18,493 nucleotides of DNA from an uncultured Oscillospiraceae bacterium (GTDB taxonomy: Bacteria; Bacillota; Clostridia; Oscillospirales; Acutalibacteraceae): assembly GCA_910588415.1 (NCBI GenBank), contig CAJUPK010000034.1, positions 1 to 18,493 of the forward strand, given 5' to 3'. Below the pieces are notes generated by a model. The model worked only from the letters and a program-made list of their open reading frames with translations, was not told the origin of the DNA and ran no database searches. This document shows positions 1 to 6,390 of this stretch, one piece after another (the first letter of the stretch is position 1; the number at the start of each line of letters is the position of its first letter). Both the position numbers and the translations under genes were made by a program.

Positions 1-19
1 ATTGCGATTTTGTTGATTT

Positions 20-70
20 AGCTCAGCCTTTGCTATTTTTCAAACAAGGCCTAGTATCGGCTGAGTTTTT
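20..70 (+). terminator. possible terminator of a gene upstream of the window
   Basis: Bases 20-28 can pair with 59-67 (9 bp, one G-T wobble), and 66-70 are five T residues. The long loop may hold a small inner hairpin, 29-32 with 41-44. A competing pairing, 26-30 with 46-50, would break the outer stem. The large loop makes this weaker than a textbook intrinsic terminator. It is best explained as the end of a transcription unit lying left of the window. Nothing else is recognisable in bases 1-126. Confidence 0.3.
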
Positions 71-126
71 CCAGGAGACTTTCCTGCTGCTTCCGATAAA
101 AGCTTCTTATTTTGCAAAGATTTTGG

Positions 127-155
127 TTGACATTTTGGAAAAAGCTTGCTATAAT
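127..155 (+). promoter_or_regulatory. sigma-A promoter of the tRNA-Lys gene
   Basis: A perfect -35 box TTGACA (127-132) is separated by 17 bases from a perfect -10 box TATAAT (150-155). Transcription should start near 162, about 50 bases before the tRNA at 214. Such a consensus promoter suits a stable RNA gene. No upstream reading frame overlaps it. Confidence 0.85.
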
Positions 156-213
156 AAATAACGTTGTATGAATAGGTCATTTTTATGTGATTTTGTAGTC
201 ATATGACAAGTAT

Positions 214-289
214 GACTCATTAGCTCAGTTGGCAGAGCACCTGACTTTTAATCAGGGTGTCCGGGGTTCAAATCCCCGATGGGTCACCA
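214..289 (+). tRNA. tRNA-Lys (anticodon UUU)
   Basis: A complete cloverleaf can be drawn. The acceptor stem pairs 214-220 with 279-285 and contains one G-T pair. The D arm is GCTC/GAGC. The anticodon stem CCTGA/TCAGG closes the loop CTTTTAA, with anticodon TTT at 247-249. The T arm CGGGG/CCCCG encloses TTCAAAT. The discriminator is A286 and the CCA end is encoded at 287-289, as is common in Firmicutes. UUU reads AAA and AAG lysine codons. It appears to be a single-tRNA transcription unit with its own promoter (127-155) and a hairpin (311-350) behind it. Confidence 0.97.
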
Positions 290-310
290 GGACATGGGTT
301 TTACCGTGTC

Positions 311-355
311 TGTAAATCCCTAGAAACTATAAGGTTTCTAGGGATTTACACTTTT
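311..355 (+). terminator. terminator hairpin after tRNA-Lys
   Basis: Bases 311-327 and 334-350 form a perfect 17-bp inverted repeat with the six-base loop TATAAG, followed by CTTTT. The U tract is short but the stem is long and exact, and it begins 21 bases after the tRNA CCA. It most likely ends the tRNA transcript and separates it from the radical SAM gene. The minus strand lacks a matching T run beyond the stem, so it should act on the + strand only. Bases 356-505 hold no convincing promoter or gene. Confidence 0.7.
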
Positions 356-505
356 ACTGCTTAGTATCCCGACTTGCCAGGCTGGCTGGGGAGATGAAGA
401 AACCTTCAGTGTCAGGAAGTGGTCTGGCACAAGATCTGGTTAGGATTAAGGCGAAAGAGAGTGGCTAAAATAGCCGCTTAGCAAGCCAAGCCAATATAGA
501 AGAAT

Positions 506-511
506 AAGGGG
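506..511 (+). promoter_or_regulatory. ribosome binding site that sets the radical SAM start
   Basis: AAGGGG at 506-511 lies 8 bases before ATG 520 but only 2 bases before the in-frame ATG 514. The usual 5-9 base spacing favours 520 as the true start, shortening the longest frame by two residues. Confidence 0.6.
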
Positions 512-519
512 AAATGTGG

Positions 520-2451
520 ATGTCAGAAGCAACAAATCCTATAGGGGCACAGAGCGAAAGCAATCTAGGGGATAGGTCCCACACCAAAAATGAAAGAAAG
601 ATACCGCTGGACCACAAGATTTTGATGAGTGTGGAAAAGCCTGCTCGTTACGTTGGTGGTGAGATCAATGCGGTCATAAAAGATCCATCAACGGTTGATG
701 TGCGGTTTGCATTTTGCTTTCCGGATATTTATGAAATTGGAATGTCTCATTTAGGCATCAAAATTTTGTACGGAGCGTTTAACCAGATTCCCTATTTCTG
801 GTGCGAACGAGTTTTTGCTCCTTGGATAGATATGGAACAACAAATGCGGGAACATCACATCCCTCTTTATGCTTTAGAAAGTGGAGATCCTGTAAAGGAT
901 TTTGACTTTGTTGGGTTCACTTTGCAATATGAATTGAGCTATACCAATATACTAAATATGTTAAACCTTGCAGGTATTCCGCTGCGGAGCGCAGACCGTA
1001 CAGAACTATTTAATATTGTGGTTGCAGGAGGGCCCTGCGCATGTAATCCAGAACCGCTGGCTGACTTTTTTGACCTGTTCTTTTTAGGAGACGGTGAAGA
1101 AGTGGACATAGAGGTGATGGAGCTCTATCGTCAGTGCAAAAAAGAGGGGACTACCAAGCAAGAATTCCTTTTGAGAGCGGCACAAATTGAGGGAGTATAC
1201 GTGCCTTCACTTTATGATGTAACCTATCATGAAGATGGTACGGTAAAATGCTATACACCTCGGGAAGGCGCACCTGCAGTTGTCCGCAAACGGGTTGTTT
1301 TGGATATGGATACGGTTTATTTCCCAGAAAGTTTTCCTGTCCCTCTCATTGATGTGGTTCATGACCGGGTCTCTGTTGAAGTGCTCCGCGGCTGTATCCG
1401 TGGCTGCCGATTTTGTCAAGCGGGTTTTCTTTACAGGCCCTTTCGTGAAGTTAGTATGGAGGCCATTGACCAGCGCTGCCAGGCTATGTGCGCTTCTTCT
1501 GGATATGATGAAATTTCTCTTTCCTCACTCAGCACAAGCGATTACAGCCAGCTAAATGAATTGTTGGATTATCTCCACAGGTGGACAGAAAAAGAGAAAG
1601 TCAGCCTTTCGCTGCCCTCTCTACGTGTGGATAATTTTTCCCCAGAGCTGATGAAAAGGGTAAATTCTGTGCGTAAAAGCGGGCTTACTTTTGCTCCTGA
1701 AGCAGGTTCTCAGAGGATGCGAGATGTGATTAACAAAAATGTTACACAGGAAGAACTGCTGAATACAGTGAAAGTAGCTTTCTATGAAGGCTGGACAAGG
1801 ATTAAGCTTTACTTTATGATTGGATTGCCCACAGAGACAGCCGATGACATCCAGGCAATTTTGGACTTGGGTACTAAAGTTGTGGATGCATATTATGCCA
1901 ATCCCAATAGACAAAAGGGGAAAGCGGTTGAAGTTGCGCTGAGTGCGGCTGCCTTTGTGCCCAAACCGTTTACGCCATTCCAATGGTTTGGGCAGGATAC
2001 CATGGATGTTTTGCAGGAAAAGCAGCGGCTGCTAAAAACAGGCGACCGCTCCCGCAAGGTAAGCGTGAATTACCACGGTGCCCAGACTAGCTTTTTAGAA
2101 GCGGCCTTTGCCCGGGGAGACCGGCAGCTATGCGCTGTCCTGGAAAAGGCGATTGAATTTGGGCTCCATTTTGATGGATGGGATAATTGTTTCGATTTTG
2201 ACAAATGGATGGAAGCCTTTTCTACCTGTGGACTAGACCCAGCTTTTTATGCCAATCGAACTCGGAGTTTCGACGAAGTGTTCCCTTGGGATCACTTGGA
2301 CTATGGTATACGGAAGGAATTCCTGGCTGAAGAATGTCAGCGGGCATACCGGGCCCAGACTACGCCTAATTGCCGGGAAAAATGCTCAAACTGTGGGGCA
2401 GCTTGCTTTAAAGGAGGTTTGTGCGTTGAAAAACGTGAGAGTGTGGTTTAG
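520..2451 (+). CDS. B12-binding radical SAM protein, TIGR03960 family
   Basis: A 643-residue protein of unknown reaction. It has a cobalamin-binding-like N-terminal half, with VVAGGP (168-172) and the stretch LGDGEE, followed by a radical SAM core. The core carries the CxxxCxxC cluster motif at Cys292, Cys296 and Cys299, which should hold a [4Fe-4S] cluster that cleaves S-adenosylmethionine. The C-terminus adds Cys618, 622, 625, 629 and 635; the first three repeat the CxxxCxxC spacing and could bind another metal cluster (inference). Homology to the family begins near KPARYVGGE, so about 35 residues at the N-terminus are extra and probably flexible; ATG 624 is a possible later start. The gene overlaps the next one by 26 bases, the standard pairing for this family. 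Family assignment is firm; substrate is unknown. Confidence 0.93.
   Translation: MSEATNPIGAQSESNLGDRSHTKNERKIPLDHKILMSVEKPARYVGGEINAVIKDPSTVDVRFAFCFPDIYEIGMSHLGIKILYGAFNQIPYFWCERVFAPWIDMEQQMREHHIPLYALESGDPVKDFDFVGFTLQYELSYTNILNMLNLAGIPLRSADRTELFNIVVAGGPCACNPEPLADFFDLFFLGDGEEVDIEVMELYRQCKKEGTTKQEFLLRAAQIEGVYVPSLYDVTYHEDGTVKCYTPREGAPAVVRKRVVLDMDTVYFPESFPVPLIDVVHDRVSVEVLRGCIRGCRFCQAGFLYRPFREVSMEAIDQRCQAMCASSGYDEISLSSLSTSDYSQLNELLDYLHRWTEKEKVSLSLPSLRVDNFSPELMKRVNSVRKSGLTFAPEAGSQRMRDVINKNVTQEELLNTVKVAFYEGWTRIKLYFMIGLPTETADDIQAILDLGTKVVDAYYANPNRQKGKAVEVALSAAAFVPKPFTPFQWFGQDTMDVLQEKQRLLKTGDRSRKVSVNYHGAQTSFLEAAFARGDRQLCAVLEKAIEFGLHFDGWDNCFDFDKWMEAFSTCGLDPAFYANRTRSFDEVFPWDHLDYGIRKEFLAEECQRAYRAQTTPNCREKCSNCGAACFKGGLCVEKRESVV
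2411..2417 (+). promoter_or_regulatory. ribosome binding site of the DUF2344 gene, inside the radical SAM gene
   Basis: AAGGAGG at 2411-2417 sits 8 bases before TTG 2426, in codons for the Lys-Gly-Gly near the radical SAM C-terminus. This strong site, together with where family homology starts, decides the TTG start over the longer frame that begins at 2249. Confidence 0.8.
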
Positions 2452-3076
2452 CAAAACCGGAGCGGCACAATATATTTCACATCTGGATCTGACACGTTGC
2501 ATGGCTCGGGCGCTCAAGCTTTCTGGACTGCCTGTATGGTATACGCAGGGCTTTAATCCCCGTATTTATATGACATTTGCCATGCCTTTATCCCTAGGGG
2601 TTAAGGGAGAGCGGGAGTGTATGGATATCCGTCTAAACGATTGTGTAGACTTTGCCCAGGCGGCCCGTAAACTGGATGCCTGTCTGCCTGAAGATATTTC
2701 TATATTAGAAATATCCGAGCCAGAGCATGACTTTGACGCCATTGGTTTCGGAGAGTACCAGCTGCGGTTGGAAAGCGATGATCTTTCAAAGTTAGCTCGT
2801 GCGCTGGCCGCCCTGCTGGCGGAAAGCCAGATTATTGTCATGAAGCACAGCAAAAAAGGGGAGAAGGCAGTAGACATCAAGCCTCATTTCATCGACATCC
2901 AGATTGCTCAAGAATCGGATTGTCTTCTTCTGTCCTTGAAAGCCACCTGCAGCCAGGGTGGAAGCATCAATCCAAACTTATTGGTAGAAGCCCTGAAAGC
3001 CCATTTGGGGGAGGAAGTCTCTGCTCAGATTACCCGGAAATGCTTGCTTACGAAAGATTTTTCCGATATGCGGTAA
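2426..3076 (+). CDS. DUF2344 / TIGR03936 radical SAM-associated protein
   Basis: A 216-residue protein from a TTG start. The N-terminus has the family pattern VWFSKTG, ISHLDL (17-22) and YTQGFNPR, which are the hallmarks of the DUF2344 family. The frame stays open upstream to 2249, but that part has no family similarity and lies wholly inside the radical SAM gene. The proper start overlaps the radical SAM gene by 26 bases and uses a ribosome binding site within it, so translational coupling is likely. No signal peptide or membrane segment is evident. Members are nearly always next to a TIGR03960 protein, and a role as its partner or substrate carrier is plausible but unproven. Confidence 0.9.
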   Translation: MKNVRVWFSKTGAAQYISHLDLTRCMARALKLSGLPVWYTQGFNPRIYMTFAMPLSLGVKGERECMDIRLNDCVDFAQAARKLDACLPEDISILEISEPEHDFDAIGFGEYQLRLESDDLSKLARALAALLAESQIIVMKHSKKGEKAVDIKPHFIDIQIAQESDCLLLSLKATCSQGGSINPNLLVEALKAHLGEEVSAQITRKCLLTKDFSDMR

Positions 3077-3083
3077 AATTTTC

Positions 3084-3112
3084 TTGCCTTTGGCTACAAG
3101 ATGTGGTATAAT
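3084..3112 (+). promoter_or_regulatory. promoter of rplS
   Basis: The -35 box TTGCCT (3084-3089, 4 of 6 matches) is 17 bases before a perfect -10 box TATAAT (3107-3112). It lies just after the DUF2344 stop codon. Transcription from about 3119 would give a leader of roughly 135 bases before the rplS start at 3254. Confidence 0.75.
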
Positions 3113-3114
3113 AA

Positions 3115-3253
3115 ACGAGCATTTGAGGATCCGCGAGTTTTCTCAATCGGCTTGCTCGTGGGGTTCATAGCGCGGTTTTCGCGCAAGAAGCGGACAGTCC
3201 GCTGTCGGTGCGCCGGCAAGAATGTCTGATAAAACAAATTGGAGGAATATCAA
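3115..3253 (+). promoter_or_regulatory. structured 5' leader of rplS, candidate autoregulatory RNA
   Basis: Several helices are visible. Bases 3115-3121 pair with 3153-3159 (7 bp, perfect) and enclose 3123-3127 with 3142-3146 (5 bp). A GCGCG/CGCGC hairpin spans 3170-3184. AGCGGA/TCCGCT pairs 3189-3194 with 3198-3203. GCGCA 3181-3185 can instead pair with TGCGC 3209-3213, which is exclusive with the 3170-3184 hairpin. GACAG/CTGTC (3193-3197 with 3202-3206) competes with the 3189-3203 hairpin. Ribosomal protein leaders, including an L19 leader described in Bacillus-type Firmicutes, bind their own product. I cannot confirm that this one matches that known class. The ribosome binding site GGAGG is at 3241-3245. 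Confidence 0.5.
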
Positions 3254-3598
3254 ATGGATGCAATTAAACTGATTTCACAGGATTCTCTCAAGACGGAAGC
3301 ACCTGAATTTAACATCGGCGATACGATTCGCGTGGATGTGAATATCCGCGAAGGGGAGCGCGAAAGGATTCAGCAGTTTGAGGGAACAGTAATTGCCCGG
3401 AAGGGCAGTGGCGTTAGTGAAACCTTCACTGTGCGCCGTGTGTCTTATGGCGTTGGTGTAGAAAGGGTGTTCCCGCTGCATTCTCCCAATGTAAAGTCCG
3501 TTCGAGTGATTCGCCATGGCCGTGTGCGCCGGGCTAAGCTATATTATCTGCGTGACCGCGTAGGTAAGGCCGCAAAGGTAAAAGAGCAAATTAAGTAA
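3254..3598 (+). CDS. rplS: 50S ribosomal protein L19
   Basis: A 114-residue protein, the usual L19 length, with the family patterns FNIGDTIRV, RIQQFEGTVIARKG, SYGVGVERVFPLHSP and RRAKLYYLRD. L19 sits at the 30S-50S interface of the ribosome. ATG 3254 is chosen because GGAGG (3241-3245) lies 8 bases upstream; an in-frame TTG at 3239 precedes that site. In many Firmicutes rplS closes the rpsP-rimM-trmD operon. Here those genes are absent and rplS follows the radical SAM pair, with its own promoter and structured leader. A terminator-like hairpin follows at 3620-3643. Confidence 0.97.
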   Translation: MDAIKLISQDSLKTEAPEFNIGDTIRVDVNIREGERERIQQFEGTVIARKGSGVSETFTVRRVSYGVGVERVFPLHSPNVKSVRVIRHGRVRRAKLYYLRDRVGKAAKVKEQIK

Positions 3599-3619
3599 AA
3601 CCGAAAGTAGTTGGGGGAG

Positions 3620-3643
3620 AAGGGACATTTTGTCCCTTTTTCT
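3620..3643 (+). terminator. intrinsic terminator or attenuator after rplS
   Basis: Bases 3620-3627 (AAGGGACA) pair perfectly with 3631-3638 (TGTCCCTT) around a three-base loop, and the 3' arm runs into TTTTTCT. It lies 22 bases after the rplS stop and 26 bases before the lepB start. No clear promoter follows it. The downstream genes are therefore probably read through at reduced level, which would let L19 be made in excess over signal peptidase. Confidence 0.7.
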
Positions 3644-3668
3644 ATTATCATTTTTTGCGGAGCAGCCA

Positions 3669-4241
3669 ATGGATACTTTTGAAACAAAACAGAAACCAGT
3701 TATCAGCCGGTCAGCCATAATTTTGGATTGGGTGGAGCAGATTGTCTACATGGTGATTGGAATGGCCCTTCTTTTTACGTTTGTTTGCCGGATTGTTACA
3801 GTTTCTGGTACATCCATGCTGCCTAATTATGCCCATGGGGATCAGCTGTTGGTAATGTGTAGCCCTATTTCTCCCAAACAGGGCGATGTAGTAGTGCTGG
3901 TTGATGTGCTGAATGAGCCAATCATTAAGCGTGTGATTGCTACTGAGTATCAAACTGTCAGCTTTGACAAAGATAAGAGGGAAGTTTTTATAGACGGCCA
4001 GCCAATTGATGAAAATAGCTTTGGTGTTGCAGAAGGCATTACAGAACTACCTGATACTTCCCTAAAATTGCTGGAGTTTCCCCAAACGGTTCCCGCTGGC
4101 TGTGTGTTTGTGCTGGGAGATAACCGCCCCATTTCAGAAGACAGCCGTTACCAGGCAGTAGGGATGGTAGACCAGCGGCGTATTCTGGGCAAAGCAGTAT
4201 TCCGACTATTTCCGCCAGAAAGTGCAGGCTTAATACAATAA
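3669..4241 (+). CDS. lepB: signal peptidase I, first of two tandem copies
   Basis: A 190-residue membrane-anchored serine protease of the S26 family that removes signal peptides from exported preproteins outside the cytoplasmic membrane. A single N-terminal membrane segment (about residues 24-45) is followed by the SGTSMLPNY box with nucleophile Ser49, then IIKRVIA with the general base Lys87, then GDNRPISEDSR. Size and single anchor match Gram-positive SipS-type enzymes. The usual Pro-Thr after SM-x is Pro-Asn here, a mild deviation. ATG 3669 is chosen because CGGAG (3658-3662) lies 6 bases upstream; the longer frame from TTG 3630 would start within the terminator hairpin. Confidence 0.93.
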   Translation: MDTFETKQKPVISRSAIILDWVEQIVYMVIGMALLFTFVCRIVTVSGTSMLPNYAHGDQLLVMCSPISPKQGDVVVLVDVLNEPIIKRVIATEYQTVSFDKDKREVFIDGQPIDENSFGVAEGITELPDTSLKLLEFPQTVPAGCVFVLGDNRPISEDSRYQAVGMVDQRRILGKAVFRLFPPESAGLIQ

Positions 4242-4252
4242 AATAAATTGCA

Positions 4253-4258
4253 GGAGGT
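4253..4258 (+). promoter_or_regulatory. ribosome binding site that sets a TTG start for the second lepB
   Basis: AGGAGG at 4253-4258 lies 10 bases before the in-frame TTG 4269 and 19 bases before ATG 4278. TTG 4269 is therefore the likely start, and the frame opening at 4248 is too early because it precedes the site. Confidence 0.6.
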
Positions 4259-4268
4259 GTTTTTTCCA

Positions 4269-4865
4269 TTGGACAAAATGGCGCAGGAGAATGAGCAGAG
4301 TGAAGCAAAAGAAAAAGGCAGGCGTTCTTTTAAGGCATGGGCCTTAGAATGGCTGGAAACCATCGTAGTGGCCTTTGTGGCTGTTACGGTTTGTTTTACA
4401 TTTTTGGTTCGTGTCATCACGGTAGACGGCATCTCCATGGAACCCACTTATTTTGACGGCAACCGTGTATTGGTCACCTCTTTAGCCGGGGAGGCAAAGC
4501 AAGGGGATGTTGTCATCGTAGTACATGCCTTAGAGGAAACAATCATAAAGCGGGTAGTGGCTACAGAAGGCCAATGGGTTGATTTTGACATGGAGCAAGG
4601 TGAATTGACGGTAGATGGAACGCCATTGAAAGGAGAAGCCTTTGGTATCGATAATGGCATAACCGTGGTACCGGACAGACCTGGCCTAGTGATGGAGTTT
4701 CCACAGCAAGTGCCAGAGGGCTGTGTATTTGTGCTGGGAGACAACCGCCCCCATTCTACGGACAGCCGCTATGCGGCGGTGGGTATGGTTGATAAAAGAA
4801 ACATCCTTGGCAGGGTAATTTGGGATCTGTATCCTTTCGGAAGACCAGGCCAGCTGAATAGATAG
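4269..4865 (+). CDS. lepB: signal peptidase I, second of two tandem copies
   Basis: A 198-residue paralogue of the preceding gene, roughly half identical by eye. A charged cytoplasmic N-terminus, rich in Glu, Lys and Arg, precedes one membrane segment (about residues 29-50). Catalytic Ser56 lies in DGISMEPTY and Lys94 in IIKRVVATEGQ, with GDNRPHSTDSR near the C-terminus. Both catalytic residues are intact, so both copies should be active. The start is TTG by ribosome binding site position. Only 27 bases separate it from the first copy, so they are cotranscribed. The box around the GDNRP motif is almost identical in DNA between the copies, suggesting local duplication or strong constraint. Confidence 0.93.
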   Translation: MDKMAQENEQSEAKEKGRRSFKAWALEWLETIVVAFVAVTVCFTFLVRVITVDGISMEPTYFDGNRVLVTSLAGEAKQGDVVIVVHALEETIIKRVVATEGQWVDFDMEQGELTVDGTPLKGEAFGIDNGITVVPDRPGLVMEFPQQVPEGCVFVLGDNRPHSTDSRYAAVGMVDKRNILGRVIWDLYPFGRPGQLNR

Positions 4866-4874
4866 GAGAAGGGT

Positions 4875-5744
4875 ATGGCAGAGATACAGCAAGTGCAATG
4901 GTTTCCTGGGCATATGGCAAAAACCCGGCGAAAAATTGCCGAAGATTTGAAGCTGGTGGATGTTGTTGTAGAGCTTTTGGATGCCCGGATACCGAAAAGC
5001 AGTTCAAATCCCGTACTAAGAGAGATTGTCCGTAACAAGCCCCGGGTTGTAGTCTTGAACAAAAGTGATTTGGCCGACCCCACTCAAACCCTTCGATGGG
5101 TTACAGTGTTTAAAGAACAAGGGCTGGCTGCGCTGCCCCTTGAGAGCCGGACAGGAAAAGGCCTTCCGGCACTTTATGGCGCCATTCGGTCAGAATTGAA
5201 AGACCAGCTGGAGGTTTGGAAACAAAAAGGGATGACGGGCAGACCCATTCGGGTGATGGTGTTGGGAATCCCCAATGTGGGGAAGTCTTCCATCATCAAC
5301 CGCATGATTTTGGGCAGCAGGACAGGTAAAGCAGAGGTGCGGGATAAGCCGGGGGTTACCCGTCAGAATCGCTGGTTTACGGTAAAAGAGGGGTTTGAAC
5401 TTTTGGATACCCCTGGTGTGCTGTGGCCTAAATTTGAGGATCCCCTTGTGGGGGAACACCTTGCCTTTACAGGTGCGGTGCGAGATGAAATTCTGGATCT
5501 GGAGGGTCTTGCAGGGCGGTTGCTAGAAGTATTGGCAGAGCTGTACCCTGACGCTGCCTCCATACGGTATAAACTTGCACCTACAAAGGAACAGCTCTCT
5601 GGTTATCAGCTATTGGAACTGATAGGCCGTAAGCGTGGGATGCTGATTTCTGGTGGAGAAGTTGATACATCGCGAGCGGCTATTACCCTGTTGGATGAGT
5701 TCCGGGGCGGTAAGCTTGGGAAGATTACTCTGGAGTGGACCTAA
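4875..5744 (+). CDS. rbgA: ribosome biogenesis GTPase RbgA (YlqF)
   Basis: A 289-residue GTPase that drives a late step of 50S subunit assembly. The motifs come in circularly permuted order, as expected for the YlqF/YawG family: NKSD (G4) at 62-65, GIPNVGKSS (G1) at 131-139 and DTPG (G3) from Asp178. The N-terminal WFPGHMAK box includes His13, equivalent in place to the catalytic histidine of this family. The C-terminal domain (about 200-289) should bind rRNA. A ribosome binding site AGGAG (4864-4868) overlaps the stop of lepB, indicating cotranscription. Its position after rplS-lepB is the conserved Firmicute order. Confidence 0.95.
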   Translation: MAEIQQVQWFPGHMAKTRRKIAEDLKLVDVVVELLDARIPKSSSNPVLREIVRNKPRVVVLNKSDLADPTQTLRWVTVFKEQGLAALPLESRTGKGLPALYGAIRSELKDQLEVWKQKGMTGRPIRVMVLGIPNVGKSSIINRMILGSRTGKAEVRDKPGVTRQNRWFTVKEGFELLDTPGVLWPKFEDPLVGEHLAFTGAVRDEILDLEGLAGRLLEVLAELYPDAASIRYKLAPTKEQLSGYQLLELIGRKRGMLISGGEVDTSRAAITLLDEFRGGKLGKITLEWT

Positions 5745-5748
5745 GATT

Positions 5749-6348
5749 ATGGATTGGTATGCATATGAACAGTGTGTTATAGGGCAGGGTTTCCAGGTAG
5801 TCTGTGGTATAGACGAAGCTGGCCGGGGTCCATTGGCAGGGCCAGTCTGTGCGGCAGCGGTGGTATTGCGTCCAGATCATAAGATTGAAGGGCTTAATGA
5901 TTCAAAAAAGCTTACGGAAAAGGCCCGGGAAGTAATATTTGAGGAAATCATTTCTCAGGCAATTTACAGTGTTGGCTGGGCAGATGAACAAGAAATTGAC
6001 AAGCTGAATATCTTACAGGCCACGTTTCTGGCCATGAAACGGGCTGTAGAGGCCTTGCCAATATCGGCGGACTATGCGCTTGTAGACGGTAATCGTATGC
6101 CGCCGCTGCAAATCCCTGGTGAAAGCATCGTAAAGGGAGATGGCAAGTGTACTAGTATTGCGGCAGCATCTATTGTGGCAAAAGTAAGCCGGGATAGGTT
6201 GCTGCGGCAGATAGACCAGCAGTATCCACAGTATGGCTTTGCGCAGCATAAAGGATATGGAACAAAAGCACATTACGCCGCCATCAAAAAGTATGGGATA
6301 TTGCCCGTTCATCGGAAAAGCTTTTTGAAAAATCTGGATCAAAAGTGA
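5749..6348 (+). CDS. rnhB: ribonuclease HII
   Basis: A 199-residue enzyme that cuts RNA in RNA-DNA hybrids and removes misincorporated ribonucleotides from DNA. The N-terminal signature GIDEAGRGPLAGPV supplies Asp22 and Glu23. LVDGN supplies Asp113 and VSRDRL supplies Asp149, completing the four acidic metal ligands. LNDSKKLTEK is also conserved. ATG 5749 lies only 4 bases after the rbgA stop. Its ribosome binding site is weak (GGAG 5732-5735, 13 bases away), so translation may depend on coupling to rbgA. The frame extends upstream to 5653 but that part lies inside rbgA and lacks similarity. Confidence 0.95.
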   Translation: MDWYAYEQCVIGQGFQVVCGIDEAGRGPLAGPVCAAAVVLRPDHKIEGLNDSKKLTEKAREVIFEEIISQAIYSVGWADEQEIDKLNILQATFLAMKRAVEALPISADYALVDGNRMPPLQIPGESIVKGDGKCTSIAAASIVAKVSRDRLLRQIDQQYPQYGFAQHKGYGTKAHYAAIKKYGILPVHRKSFLKNLDQK

Positions 6349-6390
6349 TCTGTCCAGTAAGACCTCTTTGCCATAATGGGAGGGTTCAGC

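Noticed and set aside
376..386. Short palindrome GCCAGGCTGGC in the leader of the radical SAM gene
   Set aside because: Too short, with only a 4-bp stem after allowing a loop; no context for an operator.
394..468. Small frame ATG to TAA encoding 24 residues (starts MKKPSVSG) ahead of the radical SAM gene
   Set aside because: The GGGGAG before it abuts the ATG with no spacing, there is no promoter, and the peptide has no recognisable feature. Probably chance.
926..1060. Cobalamin riboswitch for the B12-binding radical SAM gene
   Set aside because: I looked in 351-519 and around the start for the conserved B12 box and saw none; the gene binds a B12-type cofactor by family, but no riboswitch is supported.
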